Assembly: GCA_002837415.1 (NCBI GenBank)
Contig: PJCV01000005.1
Coordinates: 124,001 to 188,000, forward strand
Reading direction: 5' to 3'
From: Actinomycetales bacterium SN12
GTDB taxonomy: Bacteria; Actinomycetota; Actinomycetes; Actinomycetales; Microbacteriaceae
DNA: 64,000 nt
The translations under genes and the position numbers were made by a program. Of this stretch, positions 26,261 to 34,858 are shown piece after piece (within the stretch, counting starts at the first letter, position 1; the number at the start of each line of letters is the position of its first letter). The notes below the pieces were generated by a model. That model was not told where the DNA came from. It searched no databases and worked only from the letters and a program-made list of their open reading frames with translations.

Positions 26261-28893
26261 CGAAGAACCGCGGTTTCTGGCCCATGCGCGACATCCCGAC
26301 CGTGCTGTGGCTGCTGCTCACGGTGATCGCCGCCCTGGCGCACCGCGCGCTGCCCATGCCGGGCTGGCTCATGATCCATCTGCTGCTGCTCGGCGCCGTC
26401 ACCCACGCGATCCTCGTGTGGAGTCAGTACTTCTCGTTCGCGCTGCTGCGCAGTGCGGCCACCGACCGTGACCGCAGACACCAGAGCATCCGGCTCATCC
26501 TGTCGAACTCCGCCGCCGCGCTCGTGATCGCCGGCGTGCTGAGCGGCATCTGGGCGGTGACCCTGACCGGAGCCGCCGCGCTGATCGTGGCCGTCACCTG
26601 GCACGCCGCCACACTCGTCCGTCGCATGCGCGGCAGCATGCCCGGCCGGTTCGGGCGCACCATCCGGTACTACATCTCCTCCGCCGCGCTGCTGACGATC
26701 GGCGCCGCCCTCGGCGCATGGCTCGCTCGCGGCGACTCGGCACCGAACCTCGTGGTCGCCCACGCCCTGATCAACGTGCTGGGCTGGATCGGACTCACGG
26801 TCGCCGGCACCGTCGTCACGCTGTGGCCCACGATCCTGCGCACGCGTGCTGACGAGAACGCTGCGACCGGGGCATCCCGCGCTCTGCCCGTCCTTGCCGG
26901 CGGTGTCGTGATCGCGGCCACCGGCGCCGCACTCGCGCAGCTGCTCGTCGTCGCCGTCGGGCTCGGCGCCTACCTCGTGGGCCTCGTGATCATCTTCGTC
27001 TCGCTGATCCGCGCCGCCCGGCAGAAGGCGCCGCGCACCTTCGCCGCCCTGTCGGTCGGTGCCGCACTGCTGTGGTGGGCGGGCGCGGTCGCCGCAGTGG
27101 CGGTCGGCGCGGTTCTGGCCGCCCTCGACGGCAGCGGCTTCAAGGCGCTCGACGCTCTCTTCGGCCAGGTCGTGCCCTATCTCGCCGCGGGGTTCGCGGC
27201 GCAGGTGCTCGTCGGTGCGCTGAGCTACCTCGTGCCCGTGGTGCTGGGTGGAGGCCCCACCCCTGTGCGCGTGGGCACGGCCGGGTTCGACGCGGCGGGC
27301 ATCCTGCGGGTCACCGTGGCGAACGCCGCGCTCGCCGTCTGCGCCCTGCCGGTGTCGAGCCTGATGCGCGTCGTCGCGTCGATCATGTACCTCGTGGCGA
27401 TGGCGTCGTTCCTCGTCGTGATGTGGCGCGCGATGCGCGCCCAGCGACGCGCGAAAGCGGGCGGCCCCGTCGGCGACGCCGTTCGCCGTCACGGACCGAT
27501 CGTGCCTGAGGGTGAGCAGCCCCCGGGGCGTCGATCAGGCCAGGCGGTCGCGGGACTGCTGGCGGTCGTGCTCGTCGCGGCCGGACTCGCCGCGGTCGAT
27601 CCGGTCGGACTCGGGTGGAGTGCGGCGCCGGTCGGAGCGGCGGATGCCCCGGTGCAGACCGTGCAGGTCGAAGCGGCGAACATGCGCTTCACCCCTGACC
27701 GCATCGAGGTCCCCGCGGGCACCCGGCTCGTGGTCGAGGTCACCAACACCGACGACGAGCAGGTGCACGATCTCGCCTTCGCCAACGGCATCGCCGGCAG
27801 CCGCCTGGCTCCCGGCGAGAAGGAGACCATCGACGTCGGTGTCATCACCGCCGACCTCGACGGGTGGTGCTCGATCCTCGGGCATCGGCAGATGGGCATG
27901 ACCCTGCAGATCGTCGCCACCGGCGCCAAGGCGGGCGCCGCCGCGAACGCGGATGCCGGTGAGCACGACATGAGCGGCATGGGCGGCGGCAGCGCGAGTG
28001 AGCCCGCGGAAGCCCCCGACCTGATGGCCGACCCCGGCCCCGGCTTCGAGCCGTTCGATGCCGAGCTGCCTGCGCTGCCGGCATCCGGAGCGCCGATCAC
28101 GCGCGAGCTGACCCTGACCGTCCGCGACGAGAAGCGCGAGGTCGCGCCTGGCGTGACGCAGACGCTGTGGACGTACAACGGCACCGCGCCCGGGCCGCTG
28201 CTGCACGGCAGAGTCGGCGACCGCTTCGTCATCACGCTGGAGAACAAGGGCACGATGGGGCACTCCATCGACTTTCACGCGGGCTCCCTCGCCCCCGACC
28301 GGCCGATGCGCACCATCCCGCCGGGCAAGAGCCTCACCTACACGTTCACCGCCACCCGGGCCGGGATCTGGATGTACCACTGCTCGACCATGCCGATGAC
28401 GGCGCACATCGCCAACGGCATGTACGGCGCGGTGGTCATCGAGCCCGCTGACCTGCCAGCCGTCGACCGCAGCTACGTGCTCGTGCAGGGCGAGTACTAC
28501 CTCGGCGACCACGACGGAGGCACGGTCGACCCCGACCGCATCGCCACGCGCGACCCCGACCTCGTCACGTTCAACGGCTACGCGAACCAGTACGACCACG
28601 CGCCGCTGCCGGCGAAGGTCGGCGAGCGGGTGCGGGTCTGGGTGCTGGATGCCGGGATCGAGCGCCCCAGCAGCTTCCACGTCATCGGCGGCCAGTTCGA
28701 CACGGTGTGGTCGGAGGGCGCATACCTCCTCGACCGCTCGACCGACACCGGTTCGCAGGCGCTGGCGCTGCAGCCCGCGCAGGGCGGCTTCGTCGAGCTC
28801 ACCTTCCCCGAGGCCGGCACGTATCCGTTCGTGTCGCACTTGATGATCGACGCAGAGCGGGGAGCGCACGGCCTGTTCGCGGTGGGGGAGTAG
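26257..28893 (+). CDS. nirK: Membrane-anchored copper nitrite reductase (NirK-type) fused to membrane domain and cupredoxin
   Basis: An 878-residue fusion. Residues 10-400 form a polytopic membrane domain (about 10-11 helices), followed by a further helix near 430-450. Residues 465-555 are a cupredoxin with type 1 copper ligands H504, C538, H543 and M548. Residues 600-878 are the two-domain nitrite reductase: type 1 site H669, C709, H717, M722; type 2 site H674, H708, H861; active-site D672 and H808. All expected ligands are present, so it should reduce nitrite to NO on the outer face of the membrane. The fused cupredoxin could pass electrons inward. The ATG at 26257 has GGGAGA upstream and overlaps the preceding stop. 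It is the third gene of the operon. Confidence 0.9.
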   Translation: MTKNRGFWPMRDIPTVLWLLLTVIAALAHRALPMPGWLMIHLLLLGAVTHAILVWSQYFSFALLRSAATDRDRRHQSIRLILSNSAAALVIAGVLSGIWAVTLTGAAALIVAVTWHAATLVRRMRGSMPGRFGRTIRYYISSAALLTIGAALGAWLARGDSAPNLVVAHALINVLGWIGLTVAGTVVTLWPTILRTRADENAATGASRALPVLAGGVVIAATGAALAQLLVVAVGLGAYLVGLVIIFVSLIRAARQKAPRTFAALSVGAALLWWAGAVAAVAVGAVLAALDGSGFKALDALFGQVVPYLAAGFAAQVLVGALSYLVPVVLGGGPTPVRVGTAGFDAAGILRVTVANAALAVCALPVSSLMRVVASIMYLVAMASFLVVMWRAMRAQRRAKAGGPVGDAVRRHGPIVPEGEQPPGRRSGQAVAGLLAVVLVAAGLAAVDPVGLGWSAAPVGAADAPVQTVQVEAANMRFTPDRIEVPAGTRLVVEVTNTDDEQVHDLAFANGIAGSRLAPGEKETIDVGVITADLDGWCSILGHRQMGMTLQIVATGAKAGAAANADAGEHDMSGMGGGSASEPAEAPDLMADPGPGFEPFDAELPALPASGAPITRELTLTVRDEKREVAPGVTQTLWTYNGTAPGPLLHGRVGDRFVITLENKGTMGHSIDFHAGSLAPDRPMRTIPPGKSLTYTFTATRAGIWMYHCSTMPMTAHIANGMYGAVVIEPADLPAVDRSYVLVQGEYYLGDHDGGTVDPDRIATRDPDLVTFNGYANQYDHAPLPAKVGERVRVWVLDAGIERPSSFHVIGGQFDTVWSEGAYLLDRSTDTGSQALALQPAQGGFVELTFPEAGTYPFVSHLMIDAERGAHGLFAVGE

Positions 28894-28942
28894 CGCCCGC
28901 GCCGCTCGGACGATCGACGCGCCGGATGAGAGGGTGGATGCC

Positions 28943-29425
28943 ATGGATGCCTCAGACCTGACCCACCTGCGCCGCTGCGTCGAGCTCGCGCGCGAGGCGC
29001 TCGACGACGGCGACGAGCCGTTCGGCTCGCTGATCGTCTCGGCCGACGGCGAGGTGCTCTTCGAAGACCGCAACCGGGTCGCCGGGGGCGATCACACCCG
29101 GCATCCGGAGTTCGAGATCGCGCGGTGGGCGGCGGCGCACCTGTCTCCGCAGGAGCGGGCGGATGCGACGGTCTACACCTCGGGTGAGCACTGCCCGATG
29201 TGCTCGGCCGCGCACGCCTGGGTCGGCCTCGGGCGCATCGTGTACGCGACCTCGTCGGCGCAGCTGTCGCAGTGGCACGAGGAGTGGGGACTGGGGCCCG
29301 GGCCCGTGGCCGCGCTGCCGATTCAGGCGGTGGCTCCTGGCATCCCGGTCGACGGACCCGCCGACGACCTCGTCGACGAGGTCAAGGAGCTGCAGCGGCG
29401 CCTCTCCGAGCGCTCGTCTTCTTAG
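28943..29425 (+). CDS. Nucleoside/cytidine-type deaminase family protein
   Basis: A 160-residue zinc deaminase. The first metal/proton-shuttle motif is HPEFE (His and Glu of the HAE-type signature), and the second is HCPMC (the PCxxC site, with His in place of Pro). The N-terminal EALDDGDEPFGSLIVS and VYTSGEHCPMCSAA are typical of guanine/tRNA-adenosine deaminase-like enzymes. TadA-specific features are not obvious, so substrate is open. ATG 28943 is favoured (GAGAGG 9 nt upstream) over GTG 28934. The next gene starts 9 nt after its stop but carries its own -10 motif inside the end of this gene. Confidence 0.85.
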   Translation: MDASDLTHLRRCVELAREALDDGDEPFGSLIVSADGEVLFEDRNRVAGGDHTRHPEFEIARWAAAHLSPQERADATVYTSGEHCPMCSAAHAWVGLGRIVYATSSAQLSQWHEEWGLGPGPVAALPIQAVAPGIPVDGPADDLVDEVKELQRRLSERSSS

Positions 29426-29428
29426 ACT
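29423..29428 (+). promoter_or_regulatory. Putative -10 element of a leaderless promoter (FBP-domain gene)
   Basis: TAGACT sits 6 nt before the ATG at 29435, overlapping the stop of the deaminase gene. Confidence 0.45.
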
Positions 29429-29434
29429 GGATCG

Positions 29435-29926
29435 ATGCGACCACTCACCGAGACCCAGGTCCGCGAGGCGATCAAGAACGCCGACGCCGATGAGATCGAG
29501 CAGATCGGGATGCCGCACGACTTCATCCTGACCGACTGGGACTACATCGACTTCCTCGCCTGGCGAGACCCCGAATCGAGCCGTCGCGCGGTCGTGATCG
29601 TCGAGCACGACGGGCATCCGATGGGCATCGTGCTGCGCTCCACCGACCCGGCGCGAGTGCGCTCGGGCATGTGCAACATCTGCCGCACCATGCAGCCGGG
29701 CAGCCAGGTGGCGCTGCTGACCGCACGGCGCGGGGGAGCGAAGGGCCGTCGCGGCGACAGCGCGGGCACGTACATCTGCGCCGACCTGTCGTGTCACGAC
29801 AACGTGCGACTCGCTCATCCGCTCGCGCCGAGTGAGGTGCGCGCCCCTGGTCAGATCGACCAGCGGCTCGACGGCACGAGGCACCGCATGGAGGACTTCG
29901 TGGTGCGCGTCCTTTCGGAGGACTGA
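29435..29926 (+). CDS. FBP-domain treble-clef zinc-finger protein (EF-G/ribosome-binding type)
   Basis: A 163-residue protein with the C-terminal FBP zinc finger: MCNIC at about residues 75-79 and ICADLSCHDN near 112, four cysteines in treble-clef spacing. The N-terminal half (DFILTDWDYIDFLAWRDP) is typical of actinobacterial members. FusB-like relatives with this finger bind elongation factor G, and in staphylococci rescue ribosomes from fusidic acid; a role in translation is likely but resistance should not be assumed for this branch. Confidence 0.85.
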   Translation: MRPLTETQVREAIKNADADEIEQIGMPHDFILTDWDYIDFLAWRDPESSRRAVVIVEHDGHPMGIVLRSTDPARVRSGMCNICRTMQPGSQVALLTARRGGAKGRRGDSAGTYICADLSCHDNVRLAHPLAPSEVRAPGQIDQRLDGTRHRMEDFVVRVLSED

Positions 29927-29959
29927 CGGCCGCCGTCGTGGTCGTGGTCGCGGGCGTAC

Positions 29960-30111
29960 GGGGTCACTTGTGTACGGTTTCGGCGCTGTTTCCGTACTCA
30001 ATTGACCTCGCACCCGGGTAGCGGGCGGCGGAGCGTGCGGTGGAGCGATGCGGGAGACGTGGCGGGGTCACTTGTGTACGGTTCGCGGGCGATAGGCGTA
30101 CCCAATTGACC
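29960..30111. repeat. Two tandem imperfect palindromes in an intergenic region
   Basis: Two copies, about 104 bp apart, of a left arm GGTCACTTGTGTACGG (29962-29977 and 30066-30081) followed by an inverted right arm: CCGTACTCAATTGACC (29992-30007) and CGTACCCAATTGACC (30097-30111). In both copies arms disagree at the same two positions, so the asymmetry is conserved. The region lies between the FBP and enoyl-CoA hydratase genes; nothing else is seen in this 277-bp gap apart from a TAGGCT (30167-30172) that could be the promoter -10 of the downstream gene. Confidence 0.8.
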
Positions 30112-30203
30112 TCGCACCGGCGCCCCGCCCGCGGCGGCGCCACACCGCGTGAACCTTGGTGCCAGTTAGGCTGAAACCCCGTCCTGCGCATCGAAGGAGA
30201 GCC

Positions 30204-31013
30204 ATGACCGAGCCGCTTCTGCTCACGATCGACGAGGGCCTCGCCCGACTCACGCTCAACCGTCCCGCGAGCCTCAACGCCTTCGACGCCGATCTGGCGC
30301 ACGCCTGGCGCGACGCCACAGCCGAAGCGGTGGCCCGCGATGATGTCGGCGCCATCCTCCTCGAGGGAAACGGCCGGGCCTTCTGCGCCGGCGGCGATGT
30401 GCTCGCCATGTCGACCGGGATGGCCGGCGGGCACGAGATCACGTCCCTCGCGCACGTCATCAACGCGGGCATCCTGTCGCTGACCACGTCCGCGATCCCC
30501 GTCGTCGCCGCCGCGCACGGCACCACGGCGGGCGGCGGCCTGGGCATCCTGATGTGCAGCGACTACGCGGTGGTCGGCGCGAGCTCGAAGATCGGCAGCC
30601 GCTACGCGAACATCGGGCTCACGCCCGACCTGTCGGTCTCGGCGCAGCTCGCGCGGGCCGTCGGCGAGCGCCGTGCGCTTCAGCTGCTGCTGCAGGACCG
30701 GATGCTGTCGGCAGGCGAGGCCGTCGAGTGGGGCCTCGTCGCCGAGGCGGTGGCGGGTGCCGCAGGCGAGGCGGGGTCTGATCCGGATGCCGAGGCTGAT
30801 GCCGTGCGTGAGCGCGCCGAGCAGGTCGCGCGCTTCTGGCTGGCCGGTGCATCCGCCGCTTACGGGCAGGCGAAGCGTCTGGTGCGCTCGCAGCCGTCGC
30901 GCTCCTTCGAGGAGCAGCTGAGTGCCGAGGCGGACTCCATCGGCGCGGCATTCGACACGGCCGACGCGCAAGCGCGCATCGCCGGCTTCGCGGCGGCGTC
31001 GCGCAAGCGCTGA
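30204..31013 (+). CDS. Enoyl-CoA hydratase/isomerase family protein
   Basis: A 269-residue crotonase-fold protein. The CoA/oxyanion-hole strands are visible: LNRPASLNAFD, then GRAFCAGGDVLAM (residues 58-70) and AAHGTTAGGGLGILMCSDYAVVG (100-125), followed by RYANIGLTPD. Catalytic Glu positions of true hydratases are not unambiguous: the second acidic position appears as Asp or Pro-Asp (TPDLS), so an isomerase or hydrolase role is as likely. ATG 30204 has AAGGAGA upstream. No other beta-oxidation genes adjoin it, so substrate is unknown. Confidence 0.9.
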   Translation: MTEPLLLTIDEGLARLTLNRPASLNAFDADLAHAWRDATAEAVARDDVGAILLEGNGRAFCAGGDVLAMSTGMAGGHEITSLAHVINAGILSLTTSAIPVVAAAHGTTAGGGLGILMCSDYAVVGASSKIGSRYANIGLTPDLSVSAQLARAVGERRALQLLLQDRMLSAGEAVEWGLVAEAVAGAAGEAGSDPDAEADAVRERAEQVARFWLAGASAAYGQAKRLVRSQPSRSFEEQLSAEADSIGAAFDTADAQARIAGFAAASRKR

Positions 31014-31087
31014 GGTTTATCCACAGCATCCGATCGTCCTGACGGGTGCGTGGGAGGATGAGACCACCGACCGGGGAGGATCTCACC

Positions 31088-32368
31088 ATGTCCGACGTCA
31101 CACCGTCAGCCGAGCATCCGGCGAACGCCGATGCGCACAAGCCGATGTCGTCGAAGCTGCTGCGCGGGGCCATCTGGATCGCGATCGGCGCACTGATCGC
31201 CGCGGCGCTCGTCTGCGTGGTCTGGGTGCTCGTCGGCGACCAGGACGGACTCATCGGCCGGGCGTTCCTGACGATCCTGCTGCTCGCCCTCTTCGCGGGT
31301 GTCGCGATCGCCGAGGCGCATCTCGCCGAGCGACGTCCTGACTGGCTCGCCCTGAGCAGCATGATCAGCTGGATCATCGTGCTCCTCGTCGGCGCGGTGA
31401 AGATCTGGCTGCCGCGCGACATCGCGGAGTGGTACGGCTGGGTGGGCGCAAGGTTCTTCCAGTTCCTCCTCGTGATCGCGATCCTGCAGCTTGCTCTGCT
31501 GCACGTGCGCCTGTTCACGAGCGCCTCCCGCCGATACGTCACGACGTTCACGCGGGTGATCGTCATCGTCACGTTCGCGATGCTCGCCGGTCTGGTCGCG
31601 CTGCTGGTGTTCCACCTGACCTTCCCCGATCAGTTCCGGTACGACGACCTGTACTGGCGCATCGTGGTCGCGCTGGCGATCCTCACCGCCGTCGGCACCA
31701 CCCTGATCCCGCTGCTGAACGCGCTGTTCGCGCCGCGTGCGCCTCGCCCCGCGCGGCCGGCTGCCGCAGCTGCCCCGCAGCAGATGTGGCCGACCTACGC
31801 CGACGGGCGCACGCCGCTGCCGGCTCTGCCCGACGGCAGCCCCGACCTGAACGCGTACTACACCGGGCGCCCGACCTATGCGCCGCAGCAGACGGCCCCG
31901 AGCTTCCCGACGCTCGAGGCTCCGCATGACGCCTACGGGCAGGCCGCTCAGGCAGGTGCCCAGACGGGGCCGCCGTCGGTCGCGCCACGGGTCGAGCCGA
32001 GGTGGGATGACAGCGCGCCGTTCGCGCGTGTGCCTGAGCACCACGGTGCCGGGTCCGCTCCCGCCGGACCCCCGGCGCCGCCCGCTCCGCCGACGTCGCC
32101 CGCCCCGTTCGACGGAACCGCCGCATCCGCCACTCCGCCGGTTCCGCCTGTGCCCCCTGCACCCCACCCCGGGGGAGCTCCTGCTGCCCCTCCCGTGCCG
32201 CCGGTTCCTCCCGTCCCGCCGGTTCCGCAGTCCGCCGGCCCGGTTCCCCCGACCGCAGCTGCACAGCACCCGGCTCCGCCCGTGCCCCCGGCTCCGCCGA
32301 CCGCAGCTGGGCAGGGCGGGCCAGCAGCTGAACCGCACTCGCCGCAGCGGACCGAGGACCAGCCGTGA
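31088..32368 (+). CDS. Membrane protein with long proline-rich tail, unknown function
   Basis: A 426-residue protein. The N-terminal 220 residues hold about six to seven membrane helices (from residue 20, spaced through about 215). The rest (220-426) is low-complexity and rich in Pro, Ala and Gly with many PPVPP/PPAPP runs, likely an extended cytoplasmic tail able to bind SH3-like or profilin-like partners, although none are known here. ATG 31088 has GGGGAGG upstream. The stop overlaps the next start (GTGA), so it is in an operon with the inositol phosphatase-like gene. I do not recognise the family. Confidence 0.8.
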   Translation: MSDVTPSAEHPANADAHKPMSSKLLRGAIWIAIGALIAAALVCVVWVLVGDQDGLIGRAFLTILLLALFAGVAIAEAHLAERRPDWLALSSMISWIIVLLVGAVKIWLPRDIAEWYGWVGARFFQFLLVIAILQLALLHVRLFTSASRRYVTTFTRVIVIVTFAMLAGLVALLVFHLTFPDQFRYDDLYWRIVVALAILTAVGTTLIPLLNALFAPRAPRPARPAAAAAPQQMWPTYADGRTPLPALPDGSPDLNAYYTGRPTYAPQQTAPSFPTLEAPHDAYGQAAQAGAQTGPPSVAPRVEPRWDDSAPFARVPEHHGAGSAPAGPPAPPAPPTSPAPFDGTAASATPPVPPVPPAPHPGGAPAAPPVPPVPPVPPVPQSAGPVPPTAAAQHPAPPVPPAPPTAAGQGGPAAEPHSPQRTEDQP

Positions 32369-33159
32369 CCGCAGCCGATCTCGGCACGCTCGCCGCCGAG
32401 ATCGCGCGGGAAGCCGGCGATCTGGCTCGGCGTCGACGCTCCGAGGGAGTCGCGCTCGCCGCGACGAAGTCCACCATCTCCGACATCGTGACCGAGGCGG
32501 ATCGTGAGGTCGAGCAGCTGATCCGTGAGCGACTGAAGGCGGAGCGACCCGAAGACGGATTCCTCGGTGAGGAGACCGGCGCGGAGCGCGGCTCGAGCGG
32601 GCGCACCTGGGTGGTCGACCCGATCGACGGCACGGTGAACTACGCCTACGGCATGCCCGGATACTCGGTCAGCATCGCCGTCGTCGAGGGCGAGCCCGAT
32701 CCCGACCGCTGGCGCAGCATTGCCGGGGCCGTGTGCGCGCCTGCGCTGGGGGAGCTGTTCACCGCGGTTCGCGATGAGGGCGCGTGGCTCGACGGCACAC
32801 GTCTGGCTGTCACCACCGAGACCCCGGCCGGAGCGCTGCTGGGCACCGGGTTCGGGTACGACCCGTCGACCCACGACGGCGATCTCGCCACCGTCAGGCG
32901 CGCGATGACGATCGCGCGCGACGTGCGACGCATGGGATCCGCGGCGATCGATCTCGCCTACCTCGCGGCCGGGCGCCTCGACGGGTTCTTCGAGCGGGGC
33001 CTGAAGCCCTGGGACTTCGCCGCCGGGGTGCTTCTCGTCGAGGAGGCCGGGGGAGTGGTGACCCGCCTCGACCCCGCTGCCGCCCGCCCGATGCTGGTCG
33101 CCGGAGGCCCCGACGTGCACCGACGGCTGTGCGAGCTGGTCGTCGAGGACGGCGGATGA
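32365..33159 (+). CDS. Inositol monophosphatase family protein
   Basis: A 264-residue Mg-dependent phosphatase. Metal ligands are seen at E69/E70 (GEE), D85 and D88 in VVDPIDGTVNYAYG (motif A), and D217 in KPWDFAAG (motif B). In actinobacteria members of this family include inositol-1-phosphatase, histidinol-phosphatase and 3'-phosphoadenosine 5'-phosphate phosphatase, which cannot be separated by eye. It starts at GTG 32365, overlapping the preceding stop by 4 nt. It is the last gene of a two-gene operon. Confidence 0.9.
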   Translation: MTAADLGTLAAEIAREAGDLARRRRSEGVALAATKSTISDIVTEADREVEQLIRERLKAERPEDGFLGEETGAERGSSGRTWVVDPIDGTVNYAYGMPGYSVSIAVVEGEPDPDRWRSIAGAVCAPALGELFTAVRDEGAWLDGTRLAVTTETPAGALLGTGFGYDPSTHDGDLATVRRAMTIARDVRRMGSAAIDLAYLAAGRLDGFFERGLKPWDFAAGVLLVEEAGGVVTRLDPAAARPMLVAGGPDVHRRLCELVVEDGG

Positions 33160-33290
33160 TGAGTATGTTCGGACTCATGGCTTTTTCAGCCGGAGCACGA
33201 TAGCGTTTACCTGATCGTTACTTTCGTCGCCCGAACGACGTGAGTGATCAAGCCCTTCTTCAGCTTGACCCGAAACCCGAGAGATCCGTT

Positions 33291-34544
33291 TTGCCCCCTG
33301 AGCACACTGAGAACGCCGCTGCCACCACGCGTCGTTCGAATCGACTGCGCGCCGCCACGACGGCCCCCGCCGATTCCGCGACTCCGAACGCAGACCAGGT
33401 CGTCCCCTCCGCGGCATCCGCTGTCGCCGCTGCTGCGGCCGTGACCGCCGCCGCTGTCTCGGCTGCCGCGACGAGCCGTCGCGCCCGTCGGATGGCCGCG
33501 GGCGGAAGCCCCGAAGCGCAGACCGTCACCGAGCCTGAGGGCGTCATCGCCGCGCCCGCTGCGGTCATCGCCGAGATCGTCACATCCGTGACATCCGCTG
33601 CCTCTCCCGCTCCCGCTCCCGCTGTGCGCGAGGAGCCCGCCGAGATCGTCGATCCCGTCGCCGTAACGGCCGACGCAGACGCGTTCGCGGTGGCGTCGGA
33701 GGCCTTCGGCTTCCGTCCCGTCGATGACCAGTCCGTCGACGAGGTCCCCGTCGCCGACGAGCCTGTGTCTGCGGGCGTCGTCGTCTCTCACGTCGCTCCT
33801 CGGCGTCCTCGGGTCGCGCGATTCGTGGCGGCCGGTGCCAGCCTCGGCGTCATGGGCGTCGCCGGCCTCATCGCCGTGTCGATGACGCTGCCCGTATCGG
33901 CCGTCGCCGCCAGTCAGGGTGGTGCCTCGACCTCCCTCGTCGCCGGCGCGACCGCTGCCTCCTCCTCGGCGAAGGTCGACGACGGCCAGATCCAGGCGTT
34001 CGTCGCCCCCGCCGATGTGCAGGGCGAGTCGCTTGCCCGCTCCGACTCGTACTCGACGATCTCGCTGGCGCAGGTCGCAGCTGAAGAGGGCATCAAGTTC
34101 TCCGAGAGTCTGTACACGAACGACCCCGACGCGGCCATCCAGTGGCCGTTCAAGGTGGGCGTGGCCATGAGCTCCCCCTATGGGGCGCGCTGGGGCCGGC
34201 TGCATGCGGGCATCGATCTCGTTCCCGGCGAAGGTGCGCCGATCCAGGCCATCGCCGACGGCACTGTGCGCACCGCCACCGAGTCGGGCGGCGCGTACGG
34301 CGTGACGATCTACATCGACCACGTCATCGACGGCCAGGTCGTGACGAGCCACTACGCGCACATGCAGCACGGATCGATGCAGGTCAAGGCCGGCGACACG
34401 GTCAAGGTGGGCGACGTCATCGGACACGTTGGAAACACCGGTCGTTCGTACGGTGCGCACCTGCATTTCGAGATCATCATCAACGGCTCGACGGTCGACC
34501 CGCTGCCGTGGATGCAGCGAAACGCCGGGCGTTACGAGTACTGA
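33291..34544 (+). CDS. M23-family peptidoglycan endopeptidase (LytM type)
   Basis: About 417 residues. A long Ala/Val/Pro-rich N-terminal region with basic patches is followed by one membrane segment (RFVAAGASLGVMGVAGLIAV, about residues 180-200), a linker, and the C-terminal M23 domain: the zinc ligands are in LHAGIDLVPG (His and Asp) and HLHFE, with the extra catalytic His in SHYAHM. It cleaves peptide cross-links in peptidoglycan outside the cell. Start uncertain: TTG 33291 has GAGAGA 6 nt upstream, whereas GTG 33240 has no ribosome site. Two tRNA genes follow. Confidence 0.9.
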   Translation: MPPEHTENAAATTRRSNRLRAATTAPADSATPNADQVVPSAASAVAAAAAVTAAAVSAAATSRRARRMAAGGSPEAQTVTEPEGVIAAPAAVIAEIVTSVTSAASPAPAPAVREEPAEIVDPVAVTADADAFAVASEAFGFRPVDDQSVDEVPVADEPVSAGVVVSHVAPRRPRVARFVAAGASLGVMGVAGLIAVSMTLPVSAVAASQGGASTSLVAGATAASSSAKVDDGQIQAFVAPADVQGESLARSDSYSTISLAQVAAEEGIKFSESLYTNDPDAAIQWPFKVGVAMSSPYGARWGRLHAGIDLVPGEGAPIQAIADGTVRTATESGGAYGVTIYIDHVIDGQVVTSHYAHMQHGSMQVKAGDTVKVGDVIGHVGNTGRSYGAHLHFEIIINGSTVDPLPWMQRNAGRYEY

Positions 34545-34551
34545 GCCTCGA

Positions 34552-34580
34552 TTTCGCGCGAGACACCGTGAGGTGATAAT
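34552..34580 (+). promoter_or_regulatory. Candidate promoter of the tRNA-Thr/tRNA-Met pair
   Basis: TTTCGC (34552-34557) and GATAAT (34575-34580) are spaced by 17 nt, about 31 nt upstream of tRNA-Thr. The -35 is weak; the -10 is close to consensus. Confidence 0.45.
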
Positions 34581-34610
34581 CTCATCTGGTTGCCCGGAAA
34601 CGGGCAGCAC

Positions 34611-34682
34611 GCCCCGATAGCTCAGTGGCAGAGCACTTCCATGGTAAGGAAGGGGTCGTCAGTTCAATCCTGACTCGGGGCT
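34611..34682 (+). tRNA. tRNA-Thr (anticodon GGT)
   Basis: The acceptor stem GCCCCGA pairs with TCGGGGC and the discriminator is T. The anticodon stem CTTCC/GGAAG closes the loop with GGT at 34643-34645. The T-arm contains GTTCAATCC. No CCA is encoded. Confidence 0.95.
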
Positions 34683-34714
34683 CGCAGCATTCAGATTTCG
34701 ATCGGATGCCCTGC

Positions 34715-34788
34715 GGCAGGGTAGCTCAGTTGGTGAGAGCGCACGACTCATAATCGTGAGGTCGCGGGTTCAAGCCCCGCTCCTGCTA
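34715..34788 (+). tRNA. tRNA-Met (anticodon CAT, elongator)
   Basis: The acceptor GGCAGGG pairs with TCCTGCT through two G-U pairs, with A as discriminator. The anticodon loop CTCATAA (34747-34753) is closed by CACGA/TCGTG, with CAT at 34749-34751. The T-arm is GCGGGTTCAAGCCCCGC. The initiator-type C1 mismatch is absent, so this is an elongator. Confidence 0.93.
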
Positions 34789-34794
34789 CAGAAT

Positions 34795-34821
34795 AAAACC
34801 CCCGGTGAAGCCGGGGGTTTT
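34795..34821 (+). terminator. Intrinsic terminator after tRNA-Met
   Basis: A perfect 11-bp stem (AAAACCCCCGG with CCGGGGGTTTT), a 5-nt loop and a terminal T-run. Confidence 0.93.
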
Positions 34822-34858
34822 GTCGTCTCCGGGGTCAGTCGAAGCGGCCGCCTGGCCC

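Noticed and set aside
33160..33290. A c-di-AMP (ydaO-type) riboswitch before the M23 peptidase gene
   Set aside because: Such riboswitches often precede actinobacterial cell-wall hydrolase genes, but I cannot find the conserved core helices here.
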